A stretch of 10,507 nt of DNA, taken from NCBI GenBank assembly GCA_030433055.1, contig JAUILJ010000198.1, positions 1 to 10,507 of the forward strand, in the 5' to 3' direction. The translations under genes were made by a program, and so were the position numbers. Each line of letters opens with the position of its first letter. The stretch's first letter is position 1. Positions 1 to 5,743 of this stretch are shown here, in pieces. The notes under the pieces were generated by a model. The model was given only the letters and a program-made list of their open reading frames with translations. It did not search any database and was not told the origin of the DNA. This DNA comes from Polyangia bacterium (GTDB lineage Bacteria > Myxococcota_A > Polyangia > Polyangiales > Polyangiaceae).

Positions 1-86
1 AAGTGTGAGTTTTCGCCTCGTGTTGCGCGCAGGGCTCCGATGCCTCGTGTCGCTGGCAGTGAGGAAACAATTCCCACCTCGCGCGC

Positions 87-115
87 TTGACAGATGTGCG
101 GTCTGCAATCATTCT
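87..115 (+). promoter_or_regulatory. Probable sigma-70 promoter of the tRNA-Pro gene
   Basis: A perfect -35 hexamer TTGACA lies at 87-92. With a 17-nt spacer the -10 position is CATTCT (110-115), which keeps the important A at position 2 and T at position 6 but is otherwise weak. Transcription would start near 122, about 32 nt before the mature tRNA. The perfect -35 and the position just ahead of a tRNA support the call; the poor -10 limits confidence. Confidence 0.55.
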
Positions 116-126
116 GCGCCGCCCGC

Positions 127-145
127 TGGCAGGAAATCCCTGCCA
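127..145 (+). other. Hairpin in the tRNA leader
   Basis: TGGCAGG (127-133) pairs with CCTGCCA (139-145), a perfect 7-bp stem with a 5-nt loop. It ends 8 nt before the first base of the tRNA. No T-tract follows, so it is not a normal terminator. It would lie inside the 5' leader made from the promoter at 87-115 and removed by RNase P. It could help leader folding, or be the remnant of a terminator for a gene outside the window. Confidence 0.45.
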
Positions 146-153
146 AAAGCCCT

Positions 154-227
154 CGGGGCGTAGCGCAGTTTGGTAGCGCGCATGGTTCGGGTCCATGAGG
201 TCGGCAGTTCGAATCTGCCCGCCCCGA
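154..227 (+). tRNA. tRNA-Pro (anticodon CGG)
   Basis: A complete cloverleaf can be drawn. The acceptor stem is CGGGGCG (154-160) with CGCCCCG (220-226), with discriminator A227. The D stem is GCGC (163-166) with GCGC (176-179), around the loop AGTTTGGTA. The anticodon stem is CATGG (181-185) with CCATG (193-197), around TTCGGGT, which puts the anticodon CGG at 188-190 to read CCG proline codons. A 5-nt variable loop follows. The T stem is GGCAG with CTGCC, around TTCGAAT. A first base C and discriminator A are typical of bacterial proline tRNAs. The 3' CCA is not encoded (the next bases are CAA) and must be added by the CCA-adding enzyme. CCG is a common codon in high-GC genomes, so this is a housekeeping isoacceptor. 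Confidence 0.97.
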
Positions 228-231
228 CAAG

Positions 232-285
232 CACTCACCCGACTGGCCCGGTCGACCTCTTGGTTGGCCGGGCTTGAGTGTTTCT
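232..285 (+). terminator. Rho-independent terminator after tRNA-Pro
   Basis: A long interrupted hairpin starts 4 nt after the tRNA. CACTCA (232-237) pairs with TGAGTG (275-280), GCCCGG (246-251) with CCGGGC (268-273), and GACC (254-257) with GGTT (262-265) around a TCTT tip. TTTCT (281-285) follows the outer stem. The position and the run of T residues favour a terminator that ends the tRNA transcript before the lipoprotein gene at 408. Confidence 0.6.
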
Positions 286-407
286 GCGGCTCGACCCAAG
301 CGCCCTTTTCCGCTCAGATCGGAGCAGGAACGCCATTCCAGAATACCCCGAGTATGGCGCCGCTGGTCGCTTGCAGGCGCAGGTGCGGAGTGGGACAAGC
401 CGACACT

Positions 408-1628
408 ATGCGAAGCTTGGTTGGGTTGGCAGTCGCGCTCTGCCTCGGGTTCACGACGCTGGCTTGCTCCGACGACGCTGACAGCGGCGGAAACGGGGGC
501 TCTGGTGGCTCTACGGGTGGCCAGGGCGGCTCCGCCGGCACCAGCGGTAGCGCAGGCACCGGCGCGGCAGGCAGCGGCGGCTCGGCAGGCGCCACCGCGG
601 GGGCCGGCGGCGTGGGGGGCAACCCCAACGCTTTCGACGTCCAGGCCTTCGACCACGACCGCATCACATCGCAGAGTGGCGAGCCCAACTTCCAGCAGAT
701 CGAGACTGACATCGACCTGAAGCAGGGCCCGTTCGAAAAGGTGATGCTGATCGTCGACCTCGAGAGCACTTGCTACCCCTTCGACAGCTGGCTCGGCCCG
801 AACCCGAGCAATCCGCCGCCCTCGGGTCAGAAGTGGCCGGCGGACTGCGACGCCTTCGACCGCAACTTCGAGTTCACCCTGGATGATCCTCAGAACGACG
901 GGGACCCACCAGCCATCGAGCTGGTCCGCGCCATCACCCCGTTCGGGGGACCGCTGCACTTCGAGATCGACATCACTGACGTCGCCAACGGGATCACACC
1001 TGGACCGCACAGGCTGCGCAGCCACATCTCAACGTGGTCCGACGGCGCCGGTCAGGTCAGCGGCTCCAACGGAGGCTGGTTCGTTTCCGCAAAGATTCAA
1101 GTGAGCCCGGGGCCTGCGCCCCGCAATGTGCTCGCCGTGATCCCGCTCTACAACGGCAGCCACGGCGCCGAGAGTCCGATGCCCATCGACTTCGATGTGC
1201 CTCAGGGGACCACATCAACCCGCGTGGAGTACCGCGCTACAGGGCACGGCGGCGTCTACCCCTCCCCAGGCTGCAGTCAACCCGGTGAGGAGTTCTGCAA
1301 GCGGGACCACCGATTCTTCGCGGATGGCACGCAGTTCGACCGTCAGCAGCCGTGGCGAACGGACTGTAAGGACCTGTGCACCCGCGCAACCTTCACCAAC
1401 GCAGGCGGTGGTAGCTTCGAGTACTGCGAGGAAAACCCGTGCGGTGCCATCCAGAGCGTGGAGGCCGAACGCGCCAACTGGTGCCCCGGGAGCGTGACGC
1501 CGCCGTTCGATTTCGAGCGCACGGAATACAGTACAGCTGGGCAGCACAGCTTCGGCTGGACGATCACGCCAGTCGCCGATGGAGGCAGCTGGCGCGTCTC
1601 CGCGACCTTCTTCGCGTTTGGTGACTGA
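408..1628 (+). CDS. PNGase F-like peptide:N-glycosidase lipoprotein
   Basis: This gene encodes a 406-aa predicted lipoprotein: a short hydrophobic signal ending in a TLAC lipobox (Cys20), a Gly/Ser/Ala-rich spacer (about 25-72), then a two-domain body resembling PNGase F, which removes asparagine-linked glycans from proteins. Matches to the flavobacterial enzyme include FDR (Asp151-Arg152, equivalent to Asp60-Arg61), the EEFCKRDH segment with Glu295 (equivalent to Glu206), and ERANWCPG (Arg355, Trp358; equivalent to Arg248 and Trp251) near the C terminus. The catalytic Glu118 position appears to be Ser208 in the segment ISTW, so activity or specificity may differ. The open frame extends upstream to 195, inside the tRNA, but only the ATG at 408 puts the signal peptide at the N terminus. 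GGAG lies 17 nt upstream, which is a poor ribosome-binding distance. Expected location is the cell surface or periplasm. The fold is fairly sure; enzyme activity is inferred. Confidence 0.8.
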   Translation: MRSLVGLAVALCLGFTTLACSDDADSGGNGGSGGSTGGQGGSAGTSGSAGTGAAGSGGSAGATAGAGGVGGNPNAFDVQAFDHDRITSQSGEPNFQQIETDIDLKQGPFEKVMLIVDLESTCYPFDSWLGPNPSNPPPSGQKWPADCDAFDRNFEFTLDDPQNDGDPPAIELVRAITPFGGPLHFEIDITDVANGITPGPHRLRSHISTWSDGAGQVSGSNGGWFVSAKIQVSPGPAPRNVLAVIPLYNGSHGAESPMPIDFDVPQGTTSTRVEYRATGHGGVYPSPGCSQPGEEFCKRDHRFFADGTQFDRQQPWRTDCKDLCTRATFTNAGGGSFEYCEENPCGAIQSVEAERANWCPGSVTPPFDFERTEYSTAGQHSFGWTITPVADGGSWRVSATFFAFGD

Positions 1629-1660
1629 GCGACTGGACGGCTACGCGGCAGGGCGTGCCG

Positions 1661-1683
1661 GAGCGACAGGAACGCTCATTTTC
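1661..1683 (+). terminator. Possible terminator after the PNGase F-like gene
   Basis: GAGCG (1661-1665) and CGCTC (1673-1677) form a 5-bp stem with a 7-nt loop, followed by ATTTTC. It lies 32 nt past the stop codon and before the next lipoprotein gene at 1765. The stem is short, so this is tentative. If real, it separates the two lipoprotein genes into different transcripts. Confidence 0.4.
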
Positions 1684-1764
1684 GTCCACGTTCGGTCAGC
1701 TCGCCCAGAAGCCAACGGGTGATGCTGCTGTGCGCGCCCGTGTGGACCAAGTACCCTTGGGCTC

Positions 1765-2937
1765 ATGCGAGCTGGAGTTTGGGGGGTCCTGGCATGTCTT
1801 GCGTGGCTAGTGGGCTGTGGCGACGAGGAACGGCCACAGCGGCTGGATCAGAGCTTCGGCGGCTCGAGCAACACCCAGGGAGGCAGCGCAGGCAACACGA
1901 CCTCAGGCGGAGCTGCAGGGAGCGCCGGGTCGACGAGCGGTGGCGGGAACAGCGGAGGTGCAACCAGCGGGGGCACGAGTAGCGGCGGCGCGACGACTGG
2001 AGGCGCCAGCAGTGGCGGTAGCGGCAACGCAGGTGCCTCCAGCGGCGGCAGCGGCAATGCAGGCGGCAGCGGAGGCTCGATCCCAAACGGGCCATTCGAC
2101 GCGAACGTGGTGTACCGAGTCAGTCAGCTGCGCGGTGCGGCCAGCGGTTCGACGGTGATTTGCCCGACGCACAGCGATGCCCCGATCACCGCAGCTCCGG
2201 GGGTGGAGTCGGCGGCGCGCGCGTGGATCCACCCGGATAACGGCAACCTCTACTATTTGAGCGGAGGTCACATCCTCGTGGCAACGCCGAACCCGCTCAC
2301 GGACGACGGCAACGGCAACTACACCTATCCAGATCTCCAAGCGGCAGCCAACGACGACGTGGAGCTACCCTTCAGCTGTCCACGAGGCGCGCTCGTCGAC
2401 TTCGTGATGGATCAGAGCGGAAACAGCTATCTCGGTTGCGAGGACGCGGGAGAAATCAGCTGGTACACCGAAAGCGGCACCGCCTACACGCGGTGCGTGC
2501 ATGACATGGACAGCCACCCGGTGGCCTTCGGAACGGACGGGAGCGTGCACTGCAACTCCCGGCTCGTCTCGGGTGGCAGCGCGCTGGGAATCAGCAGCTA
2601 CTGGAGCGACTCCCAGGCGCTGGCGATCCGTGCCAACCCCACAGGAGGATTCCGCACGGGAAATCAGCAGACCGGGACCAAGCTGAGCGTCGAACTCTGG
2701 CAGCTGTCGCTCAGCGGCTCGAACCAGGTCAATGATATCGATCTGGGGACGGCCTACAGCCAGATCAACAGCTGCGCCCTCGCTCGCAACGGCGATCTGG
2801 AGTGCGTCATGACCCCCGTGTCCGCGCCCGAGCGCATTCTGACCTTCGGCCCGACCGGCGCAGAGAGCCCGCTGTCAGACGACGCCGACCAGCCTCCGTG
2901 TACCGTCACTGACGCGCTGCTGGTCACCGGCCCTTAG
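1765..2937 (+). CDS. Secreted lipoprotein with propeller-like repeats, function unknown
   Basis: This gene encodes 390 aa. The N terminus is a lipoprotein signal peptide ending in LVGC (Cys18). A Gly/Ser/Thr/Ala-rich spacer of about 75 residues follows (about 32-105), including two exact copies of ASSGGSGNAG (81-100). The body (about 110-390) is unrecognised. It contains recurring short motifs of the kind DG/NG followed by a hydrophobic strand and often a cysteine: HPDNGNLYYL (156-165), DQSGNSYLGC (216-225), TDGSVHC (257-263) and RNGDLEC (341-347). These look like blades of a beta-propeller, but no catalytic signature is visible. At least seven cysteines in the body suggest disulfides outside the cytoplasm. 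The ATG at 1765 is chosen because it gives the signal peptide; no clear Shine-Dalgarno precedes it. It follows the PNGase F-like gene by 136 nt on the same strand. Confidence 0.8.
   Translation: MRAGVWGVLACLAWLVGCGDEERPQRLDQSFGGSSNTQGGSAGNTTSGGAAGSAGSTSGGGNSGGATSGGTSSGGATTGGASSGGSGNAGASSGGSGNAGGSGGSIPNGPFDANVVYRVSQLRGAASGSTVICPTHSDAPITAAPGVESAARAWIHPDNGNLYYLSGGHILVATPNPLTDDGNGNYTYPDLQAAANDDVELPFSCPRGALVDFVMDQSGNSYLGCEDAGEISWYTESGTAYTRCVHDMDSHPVAFGTDGSVHCNSRLVSGGSALGISSYWSDSQALAIRANPTGGFRTGNQQTGTKLSVELWQLSLSGSNQVNDIDLGTAYSQINSCALARNGDLECVMTPVSAPERILTFGPTGAESPLSDDADQPPCTVTDALLVTGP
2005..2064 (+). repeat. Two 30-bp in-frame repeats in a lipoprotein spacer
   Basis: Two adjacent 30-bp segments encode identical ASSGGSGNAG decapeptides but differ at several synonymous positions (for example AGCAGTGGCGGT against TCCAGCGGCGGC). 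The duplication is therefore old, or the protein sequence has been kept by selection. It forms part of the flexible surface spacer. Confidence 0.6.
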
Positions 2938-3017
2938 CAACTGGGACACGCAGCCACTGGGTATACGCAGCCACTGGGTATACGCGGCCACTGGGCATAC
3001 GCGGCCACTGGGTACAC
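2938..3017. repeat. Array of four 17-bp tandem repeats
   Basis: Four head-to-tail 17-bp units follow the lipoprotein stop codon: GCAGCCACTGGGTATAC at 2950-2966 and again at 2967-2983 (identical), then GCGGCCACTGGGCATAC (2984-3000) and GCGGCCACTGGGTACAC (3001-3017). A degenerate partial unit precedes them at 2938-2949. The core CCACTGGG is invariant in the four full units. The first junction, CTGGGTATACGCAG (2957-2970), is a near-perfect palindrome with one mismatch. The array fills much of the gap between two convergent genes. The 17-bp period is not a multiple of three, so it is not a coding repeat. Confidence 0.9.
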
Positions 3018-3072
3018 GCCTGCGCTCGCCGGGCGCGGTCGTTCTTGAAGGGCGGCGGTTCTTCGATACCTG

Positions 3073-3486
3073 CTACAGGTGCGAGCGGATACGCTCGGCA
3101 ACGTCTTTGGCCGCGTCGTTGTCGAGCTGCTGTGCGGGCCACCCAATGCCCAGGCCTTCGTCGGGACCCGGCTTGGGAATGATGTGAAAATGCACGTGAA
3201 ACACCGCCTGGTGAGCGGGGGCGCCGTTGTTCTGGAGGATGTTGTAGTCCTCGCAGCCAACGGCCTTCATCACCGCCCGACACAGGCGCGGGAGGACGCG
3301 CCCGATGGCGGCCGCAGAGTCATCCGTCAGCTCATCGACCCGCGCCACCGCTTGCTTGGGGATGACCAACGTGTGTCCCGGGCTGAGTGGATTGATATCG
3401 AGAAACGCCAGCACCTGGTCGTCCTCATACAGTTTGTGGCAAGGGATCTCGCCGCGGATGATCTTCGAGAAAATGGTCTCTGCCAT
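3073..3486 (-). CDS. HIT-family nucleotide-binding hydrolase
   Basis: This gene encodes 137 aa, the usual size of single-domain HIT proteins of the HINT type. These typically hydrolyse AMP linked to amines or phosphates in the cytoplasm. The N-terminal half has the family pattern FSKIIRGEIP, then YEDDQVLAFLD, then PGHTLVIPK. The histidine triad is HVHFHII at residues 97-103, where His99 should be the nucleophile by family precedent; NNG (86-88) is also typical. The ATG at 3486 is preceded by AAAGG (3497-3493) at a 6-nt spacing. It lies 40 nt downstream of the TrmB-family gene on the same strand, so the two may be co-transcribed. The exact substrate cannot be told from sequence. Confidence 0.93.
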   Translation of the reverse strand: MAETIFSKIIRGEIPCHKLYEDDQVLAFLDINPLSPGHTLVIPKQAVARVDELTDDSAAAIGRVLPRLCRAVMKAVGCEDYNILQNNGAPAHQAVFHVHFHIIPKPGPDEGLGIGWPAQQLDNDAAKDVAERIRSHL

Positions 3487-3526
3487 GGCTAACCTTTCGT
3501 ATCCTCGTGGATTCCCATGGTGCGGG

Positions 3527-4351
3527 TCACGACTCCAGCATGTGAGCCAGCTCCTCCACCGGAGCGAGCATCTTCGTGAGGTGGGTCACCACCTCCGATA
3601 CGTCGAGCCCCTTGCGCTGCCCAAGCAGCGTGATGTCGAGCACGAGGTTCGAAACAGCCATTTCTACCAGCGCTGGCTCATCAGTGACCACTGCCCGGTT
3701 GTTGTCCATGTCCTCGGCACCACCGACCAGGGCGCGCTGCTGGTCTGCCACCAAGATGACCTTGTGCTGCCAGTACGACTCCAGCTCCGCTTCGTCGATT
3801 TCGTAGCTGAGCACCTGACCTAGCGCGGGATCGAGCACGTTGAAGGAGAAGAGCACGACCTTCACTCCGCGTTCGCGCGCGTCCACCAGCTGAGGCGCGA
3901 GGCGCTGAGCCTCCCTGCCCCACATCGATGCGTAGACGCTCGACTTCGCGTTGACGATCAGCCCCTCCGCTTGTTCCAGCATCGCGCTGTAGCCGTGGAC
4001 CGTCCAGGTCACCGCTTGTTTGCGCTGCCCCGCCAGGTGCTCGAGTCCCCCCTTGAGTTCATCCAAGCTGCGACGAAACCGAGTCGCCAGCAGGTGGTGC
4101 AGGCGCTCGGGGGCGAGCGGCACGTAGCGGACGGGCTTGTCCTGGATCGGATTGACCAGGCCGAGCCCCTCGAGCCGCTTGAGGACTCCGTAGATGGCGG
4201 AGCGCGGCACTCCGGAGCGCGTCGCCAGCTCGTACCCCGTCGCTGGGTTGTTCTTGACCAGCGCGAGGTAGGCCTTGGCGTCCGTCGCCGTGAAGCCCAA
4301 GGCCTTCATGTTGTCGATCAGTTGGTCTTCTGCTTCAGGTGCGCGTGCCAC
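3527..4351 (-). CDS. TrmB-family transcriptional regulator
   Basis: This gene encodes 274 aa from a GTG at 4351. Residues about 9-75 form a TrmB-type winged helix: LIDNMKALGFTATDAKAYLAL, then GYELATRSGVPRSAIYGVLKRLEGLGLV with the recognition helix around SAIYGVL, then a wing ending in KPVRYVPL. A helical segment follows (about 80-110). A phospholipase-D-like effector domain comes next, with SSVYASMW, RGVKVVLFSF and HKVILVADQQRALVGG. Such regulators usually sense sugars or other small metabolites and are best known in archaea. The frame stays open to another GTG at 4435, which would add 28 basic residues. I prefer 4351 because AAGG (4360-4357) lies 5 nt upstream and the extension lies outside the domain. 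The gene is divergent from the acyl-CoA dehydrogenase gene, its likeliest target. Confidence 0.87.
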   Translation of the reverse strand: MARAPEAEDQLIDNMKALGFTATDAKAYLALVKNNPATGYELATRSGVPRSAIYGVLKRLEGLGLVNPIQDKPVRYVPLAPERLHHLLATRFRRSLDELKGGLEHLAGQRKQAVTWTVHGYSAMLEQAEGLIVNAKSSVYASMWGREAQRLAPQLVDARERGVKVVLFSFNVLDPALGQVLSYEIDEAELESYWQHKVILVADQQRALVGGAEDMDNNRAVVTDEPALVEMAVSNLVLDITLLGQRKGLDVSEVVTHLTKMLAPVEELAHMLES

Positions 4352-4405
4352 GGTTGCCTTGGTTCTAGCCGGTGCGCTGACTCCCGCCCGGCGAAAGCGG
4401 CGCAC

Positions 4406-4435
4406 ACAATACAGAATGTTTGCACGTCGCGTCAC
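4406..4435 (-). promoter_or_regulatory. Possible promoter of the TrmB-family gene
   Basis: On the minus strand GTGACG (4435-4430) and TATTGT (4411-4406) are separated by 18 nt and each match the sigma-70 consensus at 4 of 6 positions. The segment 4406-4421 is unusually A/T-rich for this window. Transcription would start near 4399, leaving a leader of about 48 nt before the GTG at 4351. This placement is only possible if 4351, not 4435, is the true start. Confidence 0.3.
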
Positions 4436-4462
4436 CTGGCAGACAGCGACTTGACCTTCCGC

Positions 4463-4489
4463 GGAGCGCCCCGTCTCATGGCCACATGA
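4463..4489 (+). promoter_or_regulatory. Ribosome-binding region with a 3-codon leader ORF
   Basis: GGAG (4463-4466) lies 19 nt before the dehydrogenase ATG at 4486, too far for a usual start. It lies 11 nt before another ATG at 4478 that opens the minimal frame ATG-GCC-ACA-TGA. That TGA (4487-4489) overlaps the dehydrogenase ATG as ATGA. Ribosomes could load at 4478, stop at once and restart at 4486. The arrangement is seen directly; coupling is inferred and may be coincidence. Confidence 0.3.
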
Positions 4490-5631
4490 GCCTGAGCAGC
4501 GAAGCCCTAGACCAGCTCCTAGCTACCGTAGCCCGTTTCGTCAGCGAACGGCTCGTCCCCCTCGAGGAGCAGGTGGCAGAGACCGACCACGTGCCAGACG
4601 CCGTGATCGAGGAAATGCGCCAACTTGGGCTGTTTGGGCTGTCGATCCCGGAAGCCTACGGTGGACTCGGGCTCAACATGGAGGAGGAGGTGCGAGTCGC
4701 GTTCGAGCTCGGGCGCACCTCCCCGGCGTTCCGCTCGGTGCTGGGAACCAACAACGGTATCGGGTCGCAGGGGATCGTGATGGCGGGCAGTGAGGCTCAG
4801 AAGCGCCACTACCTGCCGAAGCTCGCATCCGGCGAGCTCATTGGATCCTTCGCGTTGACTGAACCCGAAGCGGGCAGCGACGCAGGTTCGCTGACCACGC
4901 GGGCGGTACTCGATGGCGAGCACTTCGTGCTCAACGGCACCAAGCGCTTCATCACCAACGCGCCCGAGGCTGGGGTGTTCACCGTGTTCGCGCGCACCAG
5001 CGACACGCCCGGCGCCGCAGGCGTCAGCGCATTCCTGGTCGATGCGGGCCTTGCTGGGATCGTGATCGGGAAGAACGACGTCAAGATGGGTCAACGCGGC
5101 GCGCACACGGCCGACGTGAGCTTCGAAGACTGCCGTGTCCCGCGCGACGCTCTGCTGGGCGCCCCCGAGACGGGATTCCGCACGGCGATGAAAGTCCTCG
5201 ACCGCGGTCGCCTACACATCTCTGCCGTGTGCGTCGGAGTCGCCGAGCGGCTGATCGGCGATAGCCTGAGGTACGCCATGGAGCGCAAACAGTTCGGCAA
5301 ACCCATCGTGGATTTTCAGCTGATCCAGGCGATGTTGGCCGACAGCCAAACAGAGGCCTACGCCGCTCGCTGCATGGTGCTGGAGACGGCGAGGAAGCGG
5401 GACCGTGGAGAGGTGGTCAGCACCGAAGCCGCCTGCTCCAAGTACTTCGCGTCGGAGATGGTCGGGCGAGTGGCGGATAGAGCGGTGCAAATCCACGGCG
5501 GCGCGGGCTACATCGCCGACTACGGTGTGGAGCGCTTCTACCGCGACGTGCGGCTCTTCCGCATCTACGAAGGGACGAGTCAGATCCAGCAGTTGGTCAT
5601 CGCGAAGAACCTGATCCGCGCGGCACGCTGA
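4486..5631 (+). CDS. Acyl-CoA dehydrogenase
   Basis: This gene encodes a 381-aa FAD-dependent acyl-CoA dehydrogenase, the normal family length, which makes the 2,3-enoyl-CoA in fatty-acid or branched amino-acid breakdown and passes electrons to ETF. The helical N-terminal domain includes LGLFGLSIPEAYGGLGL. The middle domain holds the signature SFALTEPEAGSDAGSLTTRA and the FITNAPEAGVFTVFART strand. The C-terminal domain has MERKQFGKPIVDFQLIQ, QIHGGAGYIADYGVERFYRDVR and YEGTSQIQQLVIAKNL. Glu362 in YEGT is at the catalytic-base position of short- and medium-chain enzymes. Chain-length specificity cannot be read from sequence. The ATG at 4486 gives the usual N terminus; an in-frame ATG at 4420 would add 22 uncharacteristic residues. 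The divergent TrmB-family gene is a plausible regulator. Confidence 0.95.
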   Translation: MSLSSEALDQLLATVARFVSERLVPLEEQVAETDHVPDAVIEEMRQLGLFGLSIPEAYGGLGLNMEEEVRVAFELGRTSPAFRSVLGTNNGIGSQGIVMAGSEAQKRHYLPKLASGELIGSFALTEPEAGSDAGSLTTRAVLDGEHFVLNGTKRFITNAPEAGVFTVFARTSDTPGAAGVSAFLVDAGLAGIVIGKNDVKMGQRGAHTADVSFEDCRVPRDALLGAPETGFRTAMKVLDRGRLHISAVCVGVAERLIGDSLRYAMERKQFGKPIVDFQLIQAMLADSQTEAYAARCMVLETARKRDRGEVVSTEAACSKYFASEMVGRVADRAVQIHGGAGYIADYGVERFYRDVRLFRIYEGTSQIQQLVIAKNLIRAAR

Positions 5632-5708
5632 CGGGCGCATCAGGCCGTGTGACGCACGACGCCGCGGTGCCGCCTCACCCCCAAACCCGGTCGACCACCC
5701 AGAGTGTT

Positions 5709-5743
5709 CAGCAGAGTGGCCGGCCCGCTTGCTGTGCGCTTTT
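5709..5743 (+). terminator. Weak terminator candidate after the acyl-CoA dehydrogenase gene
   Basis: CAGCA (5709-5713) pairs with TGCTG (5730-5734) around a GC-rich loop containing the palindrome GGCCGGCC, and TTTT follows at 5740-5743 after a short gap. It lies in the 112-nt gap between two convergent genes. The stem is short and the T-run is displaced by five bases, so the call is weak. Confidence 0.25.

Noticed and set aside
195..407. Upstream extension of the PNGase F-like frame to an ATG at 195
   Set aside because: The ATG at 195 lies inside the tRNA and the extension would bury the lipoprotein signal peptide; the ATG at 408 gives a proper N terminus.
314..769. 151-codon minus-strand frame with Pro/Ala repeats
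   Set aside because: It is the complement of the Gly/Ser/Ala spacer of the PNGase F-like gene, not a separate protein.
1903..2340. 145-codon minus-strand frame in the second lipoprotein gene
   Set aside because: Arg/Ala-rich shadow of the low-complexity spacer; no recognisable motif.
2938..3017. CRISPR array
   Set aside because: The 17-bp units are directly contiguous with no unique spacers and there are no cas genes.
2924..3283. Minus-strand frames across the 17-bp repeats joined to the end of the HIT gene
   Set aside because: They run out of frame through the HIT gene, and their repeated VAAYTQW-like sequence comes from the non-coding repeats.
3079..3492. 137-codon plus-strand frame opposite the HIT gene
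   Set aside because: It mirrors the HIT gene almost exactly and has no domain or ribosome-binding site; the minus strand carries the histidine triad.
5212..5640. 142-codon minus-strand frame opposite the acyl-CoA dehydrogenase
   Set aside because: No motif or start signal, and the plus strand encodes conserved dehydrogenase segments throughout.
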